A stretch of 64,000 bases of DNA from an uncultured Paenibacillaceae bacterium (GTDB lineage: Bacteria; Bacillota; Bacilli; Paenibacillales; K13): NCBI GenBank assembly GCA_913056365.1, contig CAJXLT010000001.1:372001-436000 (forward strand), given 5' to 3'. Numbering within the stretch: position 1 is the stretch's first letter; every line of letters begins with the position of its first letter. Made by a program: the position numbers and the translations under genes. Positions 43,580 to 54,763 of the stretch are shown here, in pieces. Below the pieces are notes generated by a model that worked only from the letters and a program-made list of their open reading frames with translations, was not told where the DNA came from and made no database searches.

Positions 43580-45997
43580 CTATTCCACAGTCGTATACGT
43601 ATCCGGATCCACATCTTCGAGCAAGGTTGTCGGTGCGCCAATCGCTATGAGGAACAGATCATGCATGGCGCGCGTGCACGCGACATAGAACAGGTTGCGC
43701 TCTGCTTCGTCTCCGTACTCGGGAGCGGATGCATCATAGACGATGACGGCATCGAATTCCACACCTTTGGCCAAGTAGGCCGGAATAACTTGAATGCCGG
43801 GTTCGAATGCGATCGTTTCCTTACGGATCAGATGCACATTCTCAAGGCCGAGATTGCGTAGCTGCTCGGCAGTGTTCCGACTCGCATCGGCTGTCTTGCA
43901 GATGACAGCCAAGCTGGCGTGGCCGTATGCTTGCCATTCGTGCAGTTGAGCGGCTACTCGCTCGGCAGCTTCCTCTTGATTGCGGACTGTCGCTAGCCGG
44001 GGAGTAGTACCCGCACGTTGGAACGGCTCGATGTCATGACCGCCTACAATGCCGCGGGTGAACGCCACAATCGGACGAGTAGACCGATAGCTGCGTGTTA
44101 GCCGCAGTGTTGCTGTCTCATCGTTCGGATACAGACCATGCAGTGCTTGAAAGCCGGACAGTGCCAATGCGCTTGTGAATATGGCCTGGTTGAAGTCACC
44201 GAGTACTGTCATACGTGCGCGGGGGAACAACCGCTTCAAGAATTCATACTGGAACGGTGAGTAATCTTGCCCTTCATCCACGAACACATGACGCACATTC
44301 GTATTCGTATGAAACCCTTCCAGCAGTTCCTTCAGGTACAGGAACGGTGTCGCATCCTCATAAGACAGCGCTTTGCGTTGCAGCAGTTCTATGCTGAGCT
44401 CGCATGCTTCCTTCCAATGTTGAGGAAGCTCCGCATCTTGCGGCAAGCAAGACTTCAGCAGGCTCGTGTCTTCGAGCAATCGGCTGTACAATGCGCGAAT
44501 GTTCAAGAAGCGGTATAACTTAATGCCTCGGCGCAACGGCTTCATCTTCTCCTTGACGACCCAGCCGGCAAGTACGTCCAGTTCCTGCTCATAGCCATCT
44601 AACCGTTTGGCAGTCTTACCAGACTTCCCAGAGACATCGTCGGCATGAGTACGACGTTGCGCTGCGTCTCGCTTGTTACGTCTTTCTAATCTGCGGCGGT
44701 GACGATATGCTCGTTCATATACATCTGGATCTAGATATTCTGCGGCATCCTTGGCCCAGTCCATATTGCGCTCTTCTTCTTCAATCTGTGCAAGGCGATC
44801 CAACAGCCATTCCGCTGTATCTGCCAGACGGTTGTGGAACTTGTGATCGGGGTTCGTAGTGTAGAATCGATCATGTATTTCCTTCGCACTGATGAGCAGC
44901 TTGCCGCGAAAGCGAATATCTCGGAATAAGAGTCCGCTATGCTGCAAGCTATGCTTATAAGCAGTAATCGCGTTCAAGAAGGCGCGGGAAGCTTTGAATC
45001 GAATGGCTTCCATACGTGCCTCATAGCCATGAGTACCGCGTGAGGTTAACACATACTCCATTTGTTCGAATGGGTCTTCAACATCGAATTGGCGGCCTAA
45101 TCGATGCTCCAAATATTCTTGGAAGGTTGCTTGCTGCATATTCTCCTCTCCGAGTTCAGGCAATACGGTAGAGACATAACTGTTGAACAGTGGATTGGGG
45201 GAGAACAATACGATCTGATCAGCCTTGAGCCGTTCGCGATGTTTGTATAGCAAATAGGCGATGCGTTGTAACGCAGCGGATGTCTTACCGCTTCCGGCAG
45301 CCCCTTGCACAATGAGTAAGCGTGCACGGTCATTGCGGATGATCTGATTCTGTTCCTTCTGTATGGTAGCTACGATCGTCTTCATATTGGCGTCAGCACC
45401 TTGGCCCAATACTTGCTGCAGCAGCTCATCACCGATCGTCTCACCTGTATCGAAATAGGTATCAACATGTCCGTTCTGAATGATGAATTGCCGCTTGAGC
45501 GTCATCTCACCATCCTGGAATCCTTCAGGTGTCTCATAACGAGCTGGTCCCGGGACATGATCATAGTACAAGGAAGAGATAGGAGCGCGCCAATCATAGA
45601 TAAGAAATTGTTCCCCGTTCTCATCAATCAACGAAGATGTGCCAAGATAGATCGATTCATTCGCTGTTGCGCCACTGTCACGAAAGTCGATTCTGCCGAA
45701 ATATAATTTATCCCGCAGATTGTCCAGCTTGGACAGCTGTGCTGTCAAATGCTTGTGACTTCTCTCTCTTTCGGATAAAACTTCTGCTTGCTGCTTCATG
45801 CTCACGGCAGTTTCTATGACGTCATCTGGATTATCAATATTGACCGTCACATCTTCCCAGAAGTGTTTGCGAATATGCACAACCTGCTCCTTCAAACTGC
45901 CTGCTTCTTCAACCAGCTCATGGACTAGATTGCTGATCCGCTTGTGAACGTACTGTGCTCTTTGCTGCTCCTTCTGCAATTCCGTTTGCTCGTTCAT
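43580..45997 (-). CDS. helD: HelD-family RNA polymerase recycling ATPase
   Basis: 805 residues, UvrD-like superfamily I fold. A long N-terminal coiled coil (about 1-90) is followed by the first RecA-like half, Walker A GAAGSGKTSAALQRI, then the large inserted helical domain (about 340-560, with a basic stretch HRRRLERRNKRDAAQRR), then motif II FVDEGQDYSPFQYEFL and later SYRSTRPIVAFTRG. HelD frees stalled RNA polymerase from DNA in Gram-positive bacteria. AAGGGAG precedes the ATG. Its predicted promoter overlaps an opposing transcript, described below. Confidence 0.93.
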   Translation of the reverse strand: MNEQTELQKEQQRAQYVHKRISNLVHELVEEAGSLKEQVVHIRKHFWEDVTVNIDNPDDVIETAVSMKQQAEVLSERERSHKHLTAQLSKLDNLRDKLYFGRIDFRDSGATANESIYLGTSSLIDENGEQFLIYDWRAPISSLYYDHVPGPARYETPEGFQDGEMTLKRQFIIQNGHVDTYFDTGETIGDELLQQVLGQGADANMKTIVATIQKEQNQIIRNDRARLLIVQGAAGSGKTSAALQRIAYLLYKHRERLKADQIVLFSPNPLFNSYVSTVLPELGEENMQQATFQEYLEHRLGRQFDVEDPFEQMEYVLTSRGTHGYEARMEAIRFKASRAFLNAITAYKHSLQHSGLLFRDIRFRGKLLISAKEIHDRFYTTNPDHKFHNRLADTAEWLLDRLAQIEEEERNMDWAKDAAEYLDPDVYERAYRHRRRLERRNKRDAAQRRTHADDVSGKSGKTAKRLDGYEQELDVLAGWVVKEKMKPLRRGIKLYRFLNIRALYSRLLEDTSLLKSCLPQDAELPQHWKEACELSIELLQRKALSYEDATPFLYLKELLEGFHTNTNVRHVFVDEGQDYSPFQYEFLKRLFPRARMTVLGDFNQAIFTSALALSGFQALHGLYPNDETATLRLTRSYRSTRPIVAFTRGIVGGHDIEPFQRAGTTPRLATVRNQEEAAERVAAQLHEWQAYGHASLAVICKTADASRNTAEQLRNLGLENVHLIRKETIAFEPGIQVIPAYLAKGVEFDAVIVYDASAPEYGDEAERNLFYVACTRAMHDLFLIAIGAPTTLLEDVDPDTYTTVE

Positions 45998-46025
45998 GAA
46001 TGCCGCACTCCCTTAATATATGTTC

Positions 46026-46054
46026 TTGACTGTGATCCAAGTGTTTGGTATAAT
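46026..46054 (+). promoter_or_regulatory. Rightward promoter inside the helD upstream region
   Basis: TTGACT (46026-46031), 17 bp, TATAAT (46049-46054). The start point would be near 46061, running towards the hairpin at 46100-46132. Confidence 0.7.
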
Positions 46055-46060
46055 ATAATA

Positions 46061-46132
46061 GATGTACTGTAGAAATATGTGTCTGTTCCCAAAATTGCGA
46101 AGACCGTTCCTATTATAGCACGGTCTTTTTGT
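46061..46132 (+). ncRNA. Candidate short RNA, antisense to the helD leader
   Basis: A near-consensus promoter just upstream and an intrinsic terminator at the far end would give a transcript of about 70 nt with no reading frame. The minus-strand helD promoter (46112-46140) lies at its 3' end, so the two RNAs would overlap by about 45 nt. Not proven to be transcribed. Confidence 0.45.
46100..46132 (+). terminator. Terminator hairpin overlapping the helD promoter
   Basis: AAGACCGT (46100-46107) pairs with ACGGTCTT (46120-46127), with a T-run on the plus strand. Its loop contains the minus-strand -10. Confidence 0.7.
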
Positions 46133-46140
46133 GTTTACAA
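46112..46140 (-). promoter_or_regulatory. Predicted helD promoter
   Basis: On the minus strand TTGTAA (46140-46135), 17 bp, TATAAT (46117-46112). The helD leader would be about 108 nt. Between 46141 and 46349 I see only low-complexity sequence, a weak 26-codon minus-strand frame, and a TATAAT at 46350-46355 that may serve the kinase. Confidence 0.7.
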
Positions 46141-46398
46141 ATTCTCTTCGTTACATTCATTCGCCATCAACTTTCTGCTCCAATTTGCCATTCTCATTCG
46201 ACTCTGCTTCGATTCGAACCTCTGTACGCTCGTTCATTAAGGGATGACTTCCCCTTCTTATCCCACACACTTCTTCCAATCGACATTGTTCAACATTAAA
46301 AGTGCTGATTCGTCATTTTCTACCCGTATCATAAATAAGGTAAAAACGGTATAATAGATACAGATTTTAGTAGCAAATCAAAGAAGAGGATGATGTAA

Positions 46399-48009
46399 GT
46401 GTTAGCTGAACCGTCTTACATTGCCGAATCGAAATGGAGATGCAAGCGAGCAGGAATGAATCCACAGGCAATTCCAGATCCGGCAAGTCGGCTGTCAGAT
46501 GATGAAACGCAGATCCGTCTTGTTAGATATGGGAAAGTGTTAACGCAGATGCAAACGTTTTCAACTCGTTTGACGGGGACGTTGCAGGACGTACAGATGG
46601 TTGTGGCTTTAACGGACGAATGTGGCTATGTTTTGGACCTATATGGAGATTGTGCCGTCATGAAGGAGCTTGACCAACACGGGATTGGCGTGGGCGTTCC
46701 ATTGACTGAGTGTGGGATGGGAACGAATGCGGTCAGTCTCACCTTGCAGCATCAGCAGCCGATTCAGCTTGTCGGTGCAGACCATTATCGGCAAGGGCTA
46801 CATGCGATGGCTAGCTACGCTGCTCCGTTCTCTTATCTCGAGCCGAATGGATTGAAGGGTACAATCGCATTTATCGTGCCGCTGGAGCATCATCATCCGA
46901 TACTGCTCACGCTAGTCACGACACTAGTGGAGACAATCGAGAAGCAATTAGAACTGGATGTGAAAAATGAGCAGTTGAACCAATTTAACAGTATGATGTT
47001 TCATACTGTTCGCAATGGCATCATCTTAACGGATCAGGAAGGAAGAATACAAGAGCTGAATCCGTACATGGAAAAAATCATATCCAAAAGTAAGGAGCAG
47101 CTCATAGAAAAGTCGGTGTTCGAGCTTGAGCCTTTTGGCCGTTTAGTTAAGAGCGTATTACAGACTGGTAAGGAAATCGCAGACCGAGAAATTATATTTC
47201 ATGATGATATGATGCAAACAACGGTCTGCTTGTTCGATGCACTGCCTGTTCTGGATGAGAAGAAAGAAGCTGTAACAGGTGTATATTTGCAGTTCCGTGA
47301 CATTACAGATCGACATCAATTAGAGAAACAAATTTTACTCTCTGAGAAATTCACAGCAATTGGCAAGCTTGCGGCTGGTTTGGCACATGAAATTCGCAAT
47401 CCGCTTACGTCAGTCATTGGTTTCATTTATTTAATGAAGCAGAAATTTCAACATGCAGCGGAACGGCGTTACTTGGATATCATTGATCAAGAATTATCAA
47501 CATTGAATAAGCTTGTCTCACAATTTGTACTGATGACGAAACCGTCCAATCCGCAAATTCGCATGTGCAATATGCGTTCCTTAATTTTGGATACGGTTGA
47601 ACTGATGAAGAGCCAAGCTATATTAAGAAGCATTACATTAGAGACACGTGTTCCAGATGAAGCGCTTGAAGTGATGGCGGATGCCCAGCAAATTAAGCAG
47701 GTGCTAGTCAATTTGATTCAAAATGCGATTGAGGCGATGCAAGCCCAAGGTGTGGTTCGGATTATGCTGGAGCAAAAGGATGAATATGCAGTGATCCGTA
47801 TTAAGGATGAAGGGAAAGGCATTTCGGATGAGCATTTGAATCAAATTGTGACGCCTTTCTTTACAACGAAGGATGAAGGGATTGGACTTGGACTGTCCAT
47901 CAGTTACCGCATGATTGAAAGCCACAAGGGAAGTATTAATATTTCCTCTAAGCCTGGTGTAGGCACTACTTTCACCATACAGCTGCCAATCCGAATGACG
48001 AATGCTTGA
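46399..48009 (+). CDS. Soluble sensor histidine kinase with GAF and PAS domains
   Basis: 536 residues from GTG at 46399. No membrane helix, so it senses inside the cell. GAF-like region about 45-190 (VALTDECGYVLDLYGD; LTECGMGTNAVSLTL resembles the N-terminal part of acetoin-operon activators), PAS about 200-320, H-box GLAHEIRNPLTSVIGF, then N-box NLIQNAIEAM and G-boxes DEGKGIS and DEGIGLGLSIS. No response regulator is adjacent. Orphan kinases of this form in spore-formers often feed the Spo0 phosphorelay; that is inference. Confidence 0.88.
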   Translation: MLAEPSYIAESKWRCKRAGMNPQAIPDPASRLSDDETQIRLVRYGKVLTQMQTFSTRLTGTLQDVQMVVALTDECGYVLDLYGDCAVMKELDQHGIGVGVPLTECGMGTNAVSLTLQHQQPIQLVGADHYRQGLHAMASYAAPFSYLEPNGLKGTIAFIVPLEHHHPILLTLVTTLVETIEKQLELDVKNEQLNQFNSMMFHTVRNGIILTDQEGRIQELNPYMEKIISKSKEQLIEKSVFELEPFGRLVKSVLQTGKEIADREIIFHDDMMQTTVCLFDALPVLDEKKEAVTGVYLQFRDITDRHQLEKQILLSEKFTAIGKLAAGLAHEIRNPLTSVIGFIYLMKQKFQHAAERRYLDIIDQELSTLNKLVSQFVLMTKPSNPQIRMCNMRSLILDTVELMKSQAILRSITLETRVPDEALEVMADAQQIKQVLVNLIQNAIEAMQAQGVVRIMLEQKDEYAVIRIKDEGKGISDEHLNQIVTPFFTTKDEGIGLGLSISYRMIESHKGSINISSKPGVGTTFTIQLPIRMTNA

Positions 48010-48126
48010 CTGCCCGGGCAGCTTCAGTACGAGTAGGGAAATGCTGGTCACGTCATAAGCGTCACATAAAACCCGTCTATCGAAGATAAACTAAGCTTGA
48101 TTCTTCGGCAAAGGGGGTGGACGCGA

Positions 48127-48537
48127 ATGTGGAAGAAGCTTTCTGGTTTACTGATTGTTTCGCTGATGGCAACAGGACTTGCTGCGTGTGCTGGTGCTGA
48201 CGATAACAATCGGGTTGAGCGAAACAATGTCAACAATGTGCGCCCTTTGGACATGGACAACGATATCCGGCGCGGGATGCGGGATATGGACATGAACAGG
48301 AATGGTCGCAACGGCTTCAATGACAACGGAGCAGGCACGGGCATGAACGGTCGGAACGGCACGATGACGGATAGGAATGGCCGCAGCATCGATCGCAGCT
48401 TTGACCGTAACACTACGGATACCCGTAATGGCCGCGGTATGATGGATCCGGATATGAACCCGCTTGATGCGGACAATGATGATATCCTGCCAGATCAGGA
48501 TGACAGAATGAACCGCAACGGCGGAATGATGGACTAA
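48127..48537 (+). CDS. Small Asn/Asp/Arg/Met-rich lipoprotein
   Basis: 136 residues from ATG at 48127 after GGGGGTGG. Signal peptide and lipobox LAAC (Cys about 21). The mature part is low complexity, with recurrent NRN, MDMD and NGRNG elements and no predicted fold. It ends MNRNGGMMD. Similar small lipoproteins occur in spore-formers, some linked to germination or the spore coat, but I cannot assign a family. It follows the kinase by 117 bp and is closed by a hairpin. Confidence 0.7.
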   Translation: MWKKLSGLLIVSLMATGLAACAGADDNNRVERNNVNNVRPLDMDNDIRRGMRDMDMNRNGRNGFNDNGAGTGMNGRNGTMTDRNGRSIDRSFDRNTTDTRNGRGMMDPDMNPLDADNDDILPDQDDRMNRNGGMMD

Positions 48538-48546
48538 TGTATAAGA

Positions 48547-48573
48547 GGCTGTCCCTGAGTATGAGGGACAGCC
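48547..48573. terminator. Hairpin between the lipoprotein and the TIGR03943 gene
   Basis: GGCTGTCCCT pairs perfectly with AGGGACAGCC around a 7-nt loop. No strong T-run on either side. Confidence 0.6.
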
Positions 48574-48582
48574 CCTTGCCTA

Positions 48583-49695
48583 TTACAGACCAAAGTCGAA
48601 ATTTGGATATACATAAGGATCATCAGGCGCCTCAATGCTGCGCACCTTGAGAACCTCAATCGCCAACACTTCAGTTTCGTTCATCGTCGTTGTCTGGATC
48701 GTGCCGGTCACTTCGATCCAGCTGTCTTCTTCGAGCGAAGAGGCTCGCGGATAAGAGCTCAATACGCCATAAGGTGCAGCATCCGCAGAGCAACACTGCA
48801 TGGCGTAACGCGAGATGGCGAATTGATCGGATTCAAGTTCATCAGGCTTGTAGACGAATCCGCTAATTCGAATCGATTTGCCAGCGAATGTATGCTTGTA
48901 TAAGTCCAGTGTAGTCAATACCTCTGTATAGGAATGCTCAGGCACTTCAATGATTTCATCGTTGTAAACGGTACGTGCGTATTTGGCATATCCGGCAAAT
49001 AAAGCATTGTCTTCAGGGAATAGTAAGGCTAGCTCCTCTTCGGTCAAAGACCCTTCAGATACCGTTAAATCGTCAATCAACTGATTGTCCGGCTGTTCCA
49101 TGCTAGAAGCTGCTGTGTCGTCCCCGGAACTAGCGTGATCATCGCGATCATTAGAGGAGGAGCCGTCAGAAGCTTGGAATGTATTATCAGTAACGGTGCC
49201 GGAAGTAGTAGGAACTTCCGGTTGTTGCGGCTGTGTCTGCGGCTGCTGATAGTCGGCTTCATCTTGCAACACTGCAGAGTTCGGCTTCGGCGCGCTCGAT
49301 TGGAGGTTCGATGAAGCGGCGAAATTCATTCCCTTGCGTTCGATGAGTTGACTGCCTAGTGCGGTGTCAGGTGTGAATAGACCGAGTGCAAGTGGGAATA
49401 GGAAGAACATATAGATGCCAGTATGCTTCCACCAAGTACCTTGCGGTGCGGAAGAACAGCTGCTGCACGACTGATCAACTGTGCGGTGTTTCCATGAACG
49501 ATAGGCATGCAGGGCTTGCTGAATTGAGAGCGCATATAACGCCATTCCGGCTAGCTTCACGTACAGCTCCATTCGAGGTGCTATGTAATAATTGAGCGTT
49601 CCTTGCTCATTCAGATATAGGATGTAGAGTGTGAATCCGAACAAAATAATCGCTCTGACAAGCGCGTGAATACTCGTCTTGCTAGCCTCTGACAT
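48583..49695 (-). CDS. TIGR03943-family membrane protein, YcgQ-like
   Basis: 370 residues from ATG at 49695, 6 bp after AAGGGGG; the frame to 49755 adds no supported start. The N-terminal half has three or four membrane helices (IILFGFTLYILYLNEQG; ELYVKLAGMALYALSI), then a long acidic, Gln/Pro/Asp-rich linker (about 130-225), then a soluble domain (ISGFVYKPDELESDQFAISR, MQCCSADAAPYG). YcgQ and YcgR are neighbours under Zur in B. subtilis and may have a metal-transfer role. Here it follows the YcgR-like gene by 67 bp on the same strand. Confidence 0.85.
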   Translation of the reverse strand: MSEASKTSIHALVRAIILFGFTLYILYLNEQGTLNYYIAPRMELYVKLAGMALYALSIQQALHAYRSWKHRTVDQSCSSCSSAPQGTWWKHTGIYMFFLFPLALGLFTPDTALGSQLIERKGMNFAASSNLQSSAPKPNSAVLQDEADYQQPQTQPQQPEVPTTSGTVTDNTFQASDGSSSNDRDDHASSGDDTAASSMEQPDNQLIDDLTVSEGSLTEEELALLFPEDNALFAGYAKYARTVYNDEIIEVPEHSYTEVLTTLDLYKHTFAGKSIRISGFVYKPDELESDQFAISRYAMQCCSADAAPYGVLSSYPRASSLEEDSWIEVTGTIQTTTMNETEVLAIEVLKVRSIEAPDDPYVYPNFDFGL

Positions 49696-49762
49696 GTAAA
49701 ATCCCCCTTGTAGATTCGTGTGAATATGGCTGTGTCCATAACCGTCCATGCCCATAACCAGA

Positions 49763-50719
49763 TTAGCGAACTGCCAAATTAATCTTCAACCAATCAAGCA
49801 CCCATTCCTCCCATACTATCGAGAACGTCAATGTCGTAATCGTAATGAGGCACAGCAGGAGCAGGACGAATCGGAGACGAAATGCAGCCAAGAACATTAA
49901 GGTGTTCTTGAAATCAAGCATCGGTCCGAAGACCATGAAGGTCAGAAGTGGTCCTGCACTGAAGATTCCTTGGAAGCTCGTTGCGATAAAAGCATCAGAA
50001 GTAGAACAGATCGACAACAAATAGGCGAATCCGACCATGAACAGATGTGCGGTCCAGCTGCTGTCTGCTACAGCAGCCAAGATGTCGCGATCAAGTATCG
50101 TTTGAATGCCTGCTGTCAGGAAAGCGCCGAGCAGCAAGTATTTGCCCATTTCAAAAAACTCATCCGAAGCATGACTGATAACCGATCCCCATCGTCTGAG
50201 CGAGAACAACTGCACACCTGTCCCTCCTGAATATTCTGCACTTGCTGCTGGTTCGTGATGATGGTGATGGTGATGGTTAGCGCCATGAGCTGGTGACGAT
50301 TTCAGCGGCAAGCCGGATACGAAGCGATAGATGACCCAGCCGATGAACGCTGCTGTCACAAATCCGAGCGCCATGCGGGAATATACGATTTCGGACTGAG
50401 CTCGAAATGCCATGTATGTAGATGCGAACACAACCGGATTCAAGATAGGACCTGCCAGTAAGTAGGTAATGCCAACGTAGAGCGGCATACCTTGACGAAG
50501 CAAACGGCGAACGACAGGGATCATGCCGCACTCGCACAGAGGAAACACGATGCCGAGCAAGCAGGCGAATGGAATGCCCAGCCAAGGCTGCTTAGGTGTC
50601 CACTTGCGAATGGTGTCAGCAGATACGAATACATGAAGGAAGGAAGACAGTAGAACGCCGAGTAGGATGAATGGCAGTGCTTCCAGAATAATGCTTATAA
50701 ATATGGTCTTGAAGGCCAT
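49763..50719 (-). CDS. UPF0718-family permease, YcgR-like
   Basis: 318 residues with about eight membrane helices. The family signature PLCECGMIPVVRRLLRQG with paired cysteines is present, and a cytoplasmic loop has a seven-His run (ANHHHHHHHEPA), a likely zinc-binding tract. AAGGGGA precedes the ATG. A Zur-box-like sequence lies 17 bp upstream of the start, immediately after the predicted transcription start, so zinc probably represses it. Confidence 0.88.
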   Translation of the reverse strand: MAFKTIFISIILEALPFILLGVLLSSFLHVFVSADTIRKWTPKQPWLGIPFACLLGIVFPLCECGMIPVVRRLLRQGMPLYVGITYLLAGPILNPVVFASTYMAFRAQSEIVYSRMALGFVTAAFIGWVIYRFVSGLPLKSSPAHGANHHHHHHHEPAASAEYSGGTGVQLFSLRRWGSVISHASDEFFEMGKYLLLGAFLTAGIQTILDRDILAAVADSSWTAHLFMVGFAYLLSICSTSDAFIATSFQGIFSAGPLLTFMVFGPMLDFKNTLMFLAAFRLRFVLLLLCLITITTLTFSIVWEEWVLDWLKINLAVR

Positions 50720-50735
50720 GACGATCCCCTTTTAA

Positions 50736-50789
50736 GAGTAAAAATTACGAATAATTATTAGTATAGTCTATGAGGGATACGGATGTAAA
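50736..50789 (-). promoter_or_regulatory. ycgR promoter with Zur-box candidate
   Basis: On the minus strand TTTACA (50789-50784), 18 bp, TATACT (50765-50760). GAGTAAAAATTACGA (50736-50750, plus strand) matches 11 of 14 fixed bases of the Zur core TCGTAATNATTACGA. A second near-palindrome TACGAATAATTATTAGTA (50746-50763) overlaps the -10. Confidence 0.6.
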
Positions 50790-50915
50790 TAGAACAAGTT
50801 GTGAAGCAGCTGGAGCTTGAAGTCTCACATTTGTTCTCGTGCGTGCATAGGAATAACAAATAGAGCCCTGGCCGCATAGAAGCGACAAGGGCAACAGTCG
50901 GGCATCCTTCGTTCC

Positions 50916-51011
50916 TTAGATGTATATTGTGCGGGAAATGATAACGAGCAGAATGAACAGAACTAGAATAGCGCCAGTCGATGTGAAGCCGTATCCAGCA
51001 GCTGCGCTCAT
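50916..51011 (-). CDS. YjcZ-type small sporulation protein, 31 residues
   Basis: Too short for most gene finders. The ATG at 51011 is 7 bp after GGAGG (an ATG at 51017 is too close). A short Ser/Ala/Gly/Tyr N-terminus (MSAAAGYGFTSTG) leads into one hydrophobic helix AILVLFILLVIISRT and ends IYI. The same helix occurs in the 69-residue protein at 62579 (ILVLFILLVIITRS). These YjcZ-family miniproteins are made in sporulation and their function is unknown. The rest of the 50790-51125 gap holds nothing else. Confidence 0.85.
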   Translation of the reverse strand: MSAAAGYGFTSTGAILVLFILLVIISRTIYI

Positions 51012-51125
51012 AGTCATACCTCCTTTCAAGGAAGTGTTGCTCTATTGTATGACTGATTGGCAATTCAGGTATAGATATTCGCCCCGGCATATAGGAAATA
51101 TGCAAGAGCCCGGAGGGATCGACAA

Positions 51126-51854
51126 GTGGCGATAGAAGAGATGAATATCGTGGAATGGGTGCGTCATATTGGCAAGCAGCAGTTTCCGCACGCTTCAGCC
51201 TTGGTGCTAGGCGGCAGTCAAGCGATCGGGACAGCGAATGGTTCCTCAGATGTCGATATCGTCGTCATTGACAATAGCGCCGAAGTTGCCTATCGTGAGT
51301 CGGTATATATAGACGGAAAGCCAGTGGAGTGGTTCGTTTTCACGGAGAAATCGCTTCTGCTATTCTTCCGCGAGGCTCGCCGGACAGCATTGCCAACCGT
51401 GCTGCACTTGCTTGTGTATGGACAATGGGTAGAGACATCGCACATATGCTTACGTTGGCGCAGCAGAGCAGCACTGTTCTTGCGCAAGGGGCCGATCAGC
51501 TGGTCGTTGGATGCAATGAATGATGCACGCTATGAGCTGACAGAGCTGCTGGAGGATCTAGAGGTAAGTCGCGTTCGTGCGGAACGGCTTATTCTGTCAC
51601 ACCAGATTGCAGATCGATTGATTCGATTCATTCTCAGATCAGAAGGCTGCTGGCTCGGAGAAGGGAAGTGGCTGTTGCGCATGCTTCAGCAGTATAATGA
51701 GACACTTGCTTCTCGTTATATTGATGCATTGGAACAACTGTGCAGAAGTGATCAGGCAGAGCCATTCATTCGTTTGGCAGATGAGGTTCTGGAAGCGAAC
51801 GGCGGACGTTGGTTCCAGGGTTATTACACAGAAATTCGGCACGCTGACGATTGA
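51126..51854 (+). CDS. Nucleotidyltransferase-domain protein
   Basis: 242 residues from GTG at 51126, 9 bp after GGAGGG. The pol-beta-type motif GGSQAIGTANGSSDVDIVVID (split by one residue from the standard GSxxxG ... SDxD spacing) marks the catalytic centre. The C-terminal half is helical and resembles HEPN-like or kanamycin-nucleotidyltransferase tails. It could add nucleotide to a small molecule or protein, or pair with an antitoxin; substrate unknown. No partner gene is evident. Confidence 0.75.
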   Translation: MAIEEMNIVEWVRHIGKQQFPHASALVLGGSQAIGTANGSSDVDIVVIDNSAEVAYRESVYIDGKPVEWFVFTEKSLLLFFREARRTALPTVLHLLVYGQWVETSHICLRWRSRAALFLRKGPISWSLDAMNDARYELTELLEDLEVSRVRAERLILSHQIADRLIRFILRSEGCWLGEGKWLLRMLQQYNETLASRYIDALEQLCRSDQAEPFIRLADEVLEANGGRWFQGYYTEIRHADD

Positions 51855-51933
51855 ATGGTGTCAGGGGCTGGCAAGTTAAGCGGAATACCTTGTATAATAG
51901 GAGCAAGTCAAGGGAAGCGAAGGAGTTGCTCTG

Positions 51934-52179
51934 GTGAAACGCATCGTATTACTGCCTGTCCATCTGTATCGGAAATGGATTTCACCGTTAAAGCCGCCAA
52001 CGTGCCGTTTCTATCCAACTTGCTCGGCGTATGCGCTGGAGGCAGTAGAGAAGCACGGCGCAATGAGAGGGATTGGACTAACTGCGAAGCGCATCGCCAA
52101 GTGTCATCCGTTCCATCCTGGCGGCATTGATCATGTGCCTGAGCCTGTCAAGCATCGTCGCCGGGCTAGCGGGCGGTAA
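51934..52179 (+). CDS. yidD: Membrane protein insertion efficiency factor
   Basis: 81 residues from GTG at 51934, 7 bp after AAGGAG. Start [14 protein letters not shown] and the core [19 protein letters not shown] are the family signature. It helps YidC insert proteins in the membrane. Its C-terminal tail is short and basic ([10 protein letters not shown]). It is usually next to rnpA/yidC but is often elsewhere in Bacillales, as here. Confidence 0.95.
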   Translation: MKRIVLLPVHLYRKWISPLKPPTCRFYPTCSAYALEAVEKHGAMRGIGLTAKRIAKCHPFHPGGIDHVPEPVKHRRRASGR

Positions 52180-52251
52180 TGGCGACTTGTCATTTCTTGA
52201 CTTTTGGCCGCACAATCGATATGCTGGATACAATATGTTATATGTTGCACT

Positions 52252-52575
52252 TCCTATGAATGGATGAGTAACAGGCGATGTGTCATGCCAGAGAGCCGGG
52301 GCAGCTGAGAACCGGTTGGCGCGAACCTGTGAAGATGGTCCGGGAGGAACTGCTGTCGAGACAAGCGGCGTGGGAGAGTAGAACGATACGCTCCAGATGC
52401 TGCGCAAGCAACCCGTATGAAGAGAGGGGCAATGTCAAGGCAGCGGCGCATGCCGGCGATAACGGCGAAGTCATCGACTTGAAGCGCCTTCTTCAGCCGT
52501 GAGGCAGGAAGGAAGTTGGGTGGTACCGCGTGAACGTAAGTTCTCGTCCCATTGTTGGGCGAGGGCTTTTTTTGA
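52252..52575 (+). promoter_or_regulatory. T-box leader (Met) of metG
   Basis: Stem I landmarks (GAGAGCCGGGG then GCTGAGAACCGG) are followed by a GAAG-ATG-GTCC loop whose ATG (52335-52337) is the specifier for methionine. The conserved T-box GGGTGGTACCGCG lies at 52518-52530 and the terminator CTCGTCCC/GGGCGAG with seven T ends about 52573. Uncharged tRNA-Met would switch off termination and raise metG. Confidence 0.92.
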
Positions 52576-52600
52576 GTTGACTAATAAGATGATCGATTAA

Positions 52601-54640
<2,040 letters not shown>

Positions 54641-54715
54641 GCTTGCTGTAGGGTGACGAATATGCGATGAGTACAATTGCATGAATGACACCAACTCATA
54701 GGATGCTATGCGCAG

Positions 54716-54747
54716 GAAGTCAGTCGATTATTTCGACTGGCTTCTTT
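54716..54747 (+). terminator. metG terminator
   Basis: GAAGTCAGTCG pairs with CGACTGGCTTC (one wobble) around ATTATTT, followed by TTTGG. Confidence 0.8.
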
Positions 54748-54763
54748 GGCGATCGGTGAAATG

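Noticed and set aside
46157-46237. 26-codon minus-strand frame beginning like helD (MNERTEV versus MNEQTEL)
   Set aside because: The ribosome site is weak and too far from the ATG. The resemblance to the helD start could be chance; kept only as a note.
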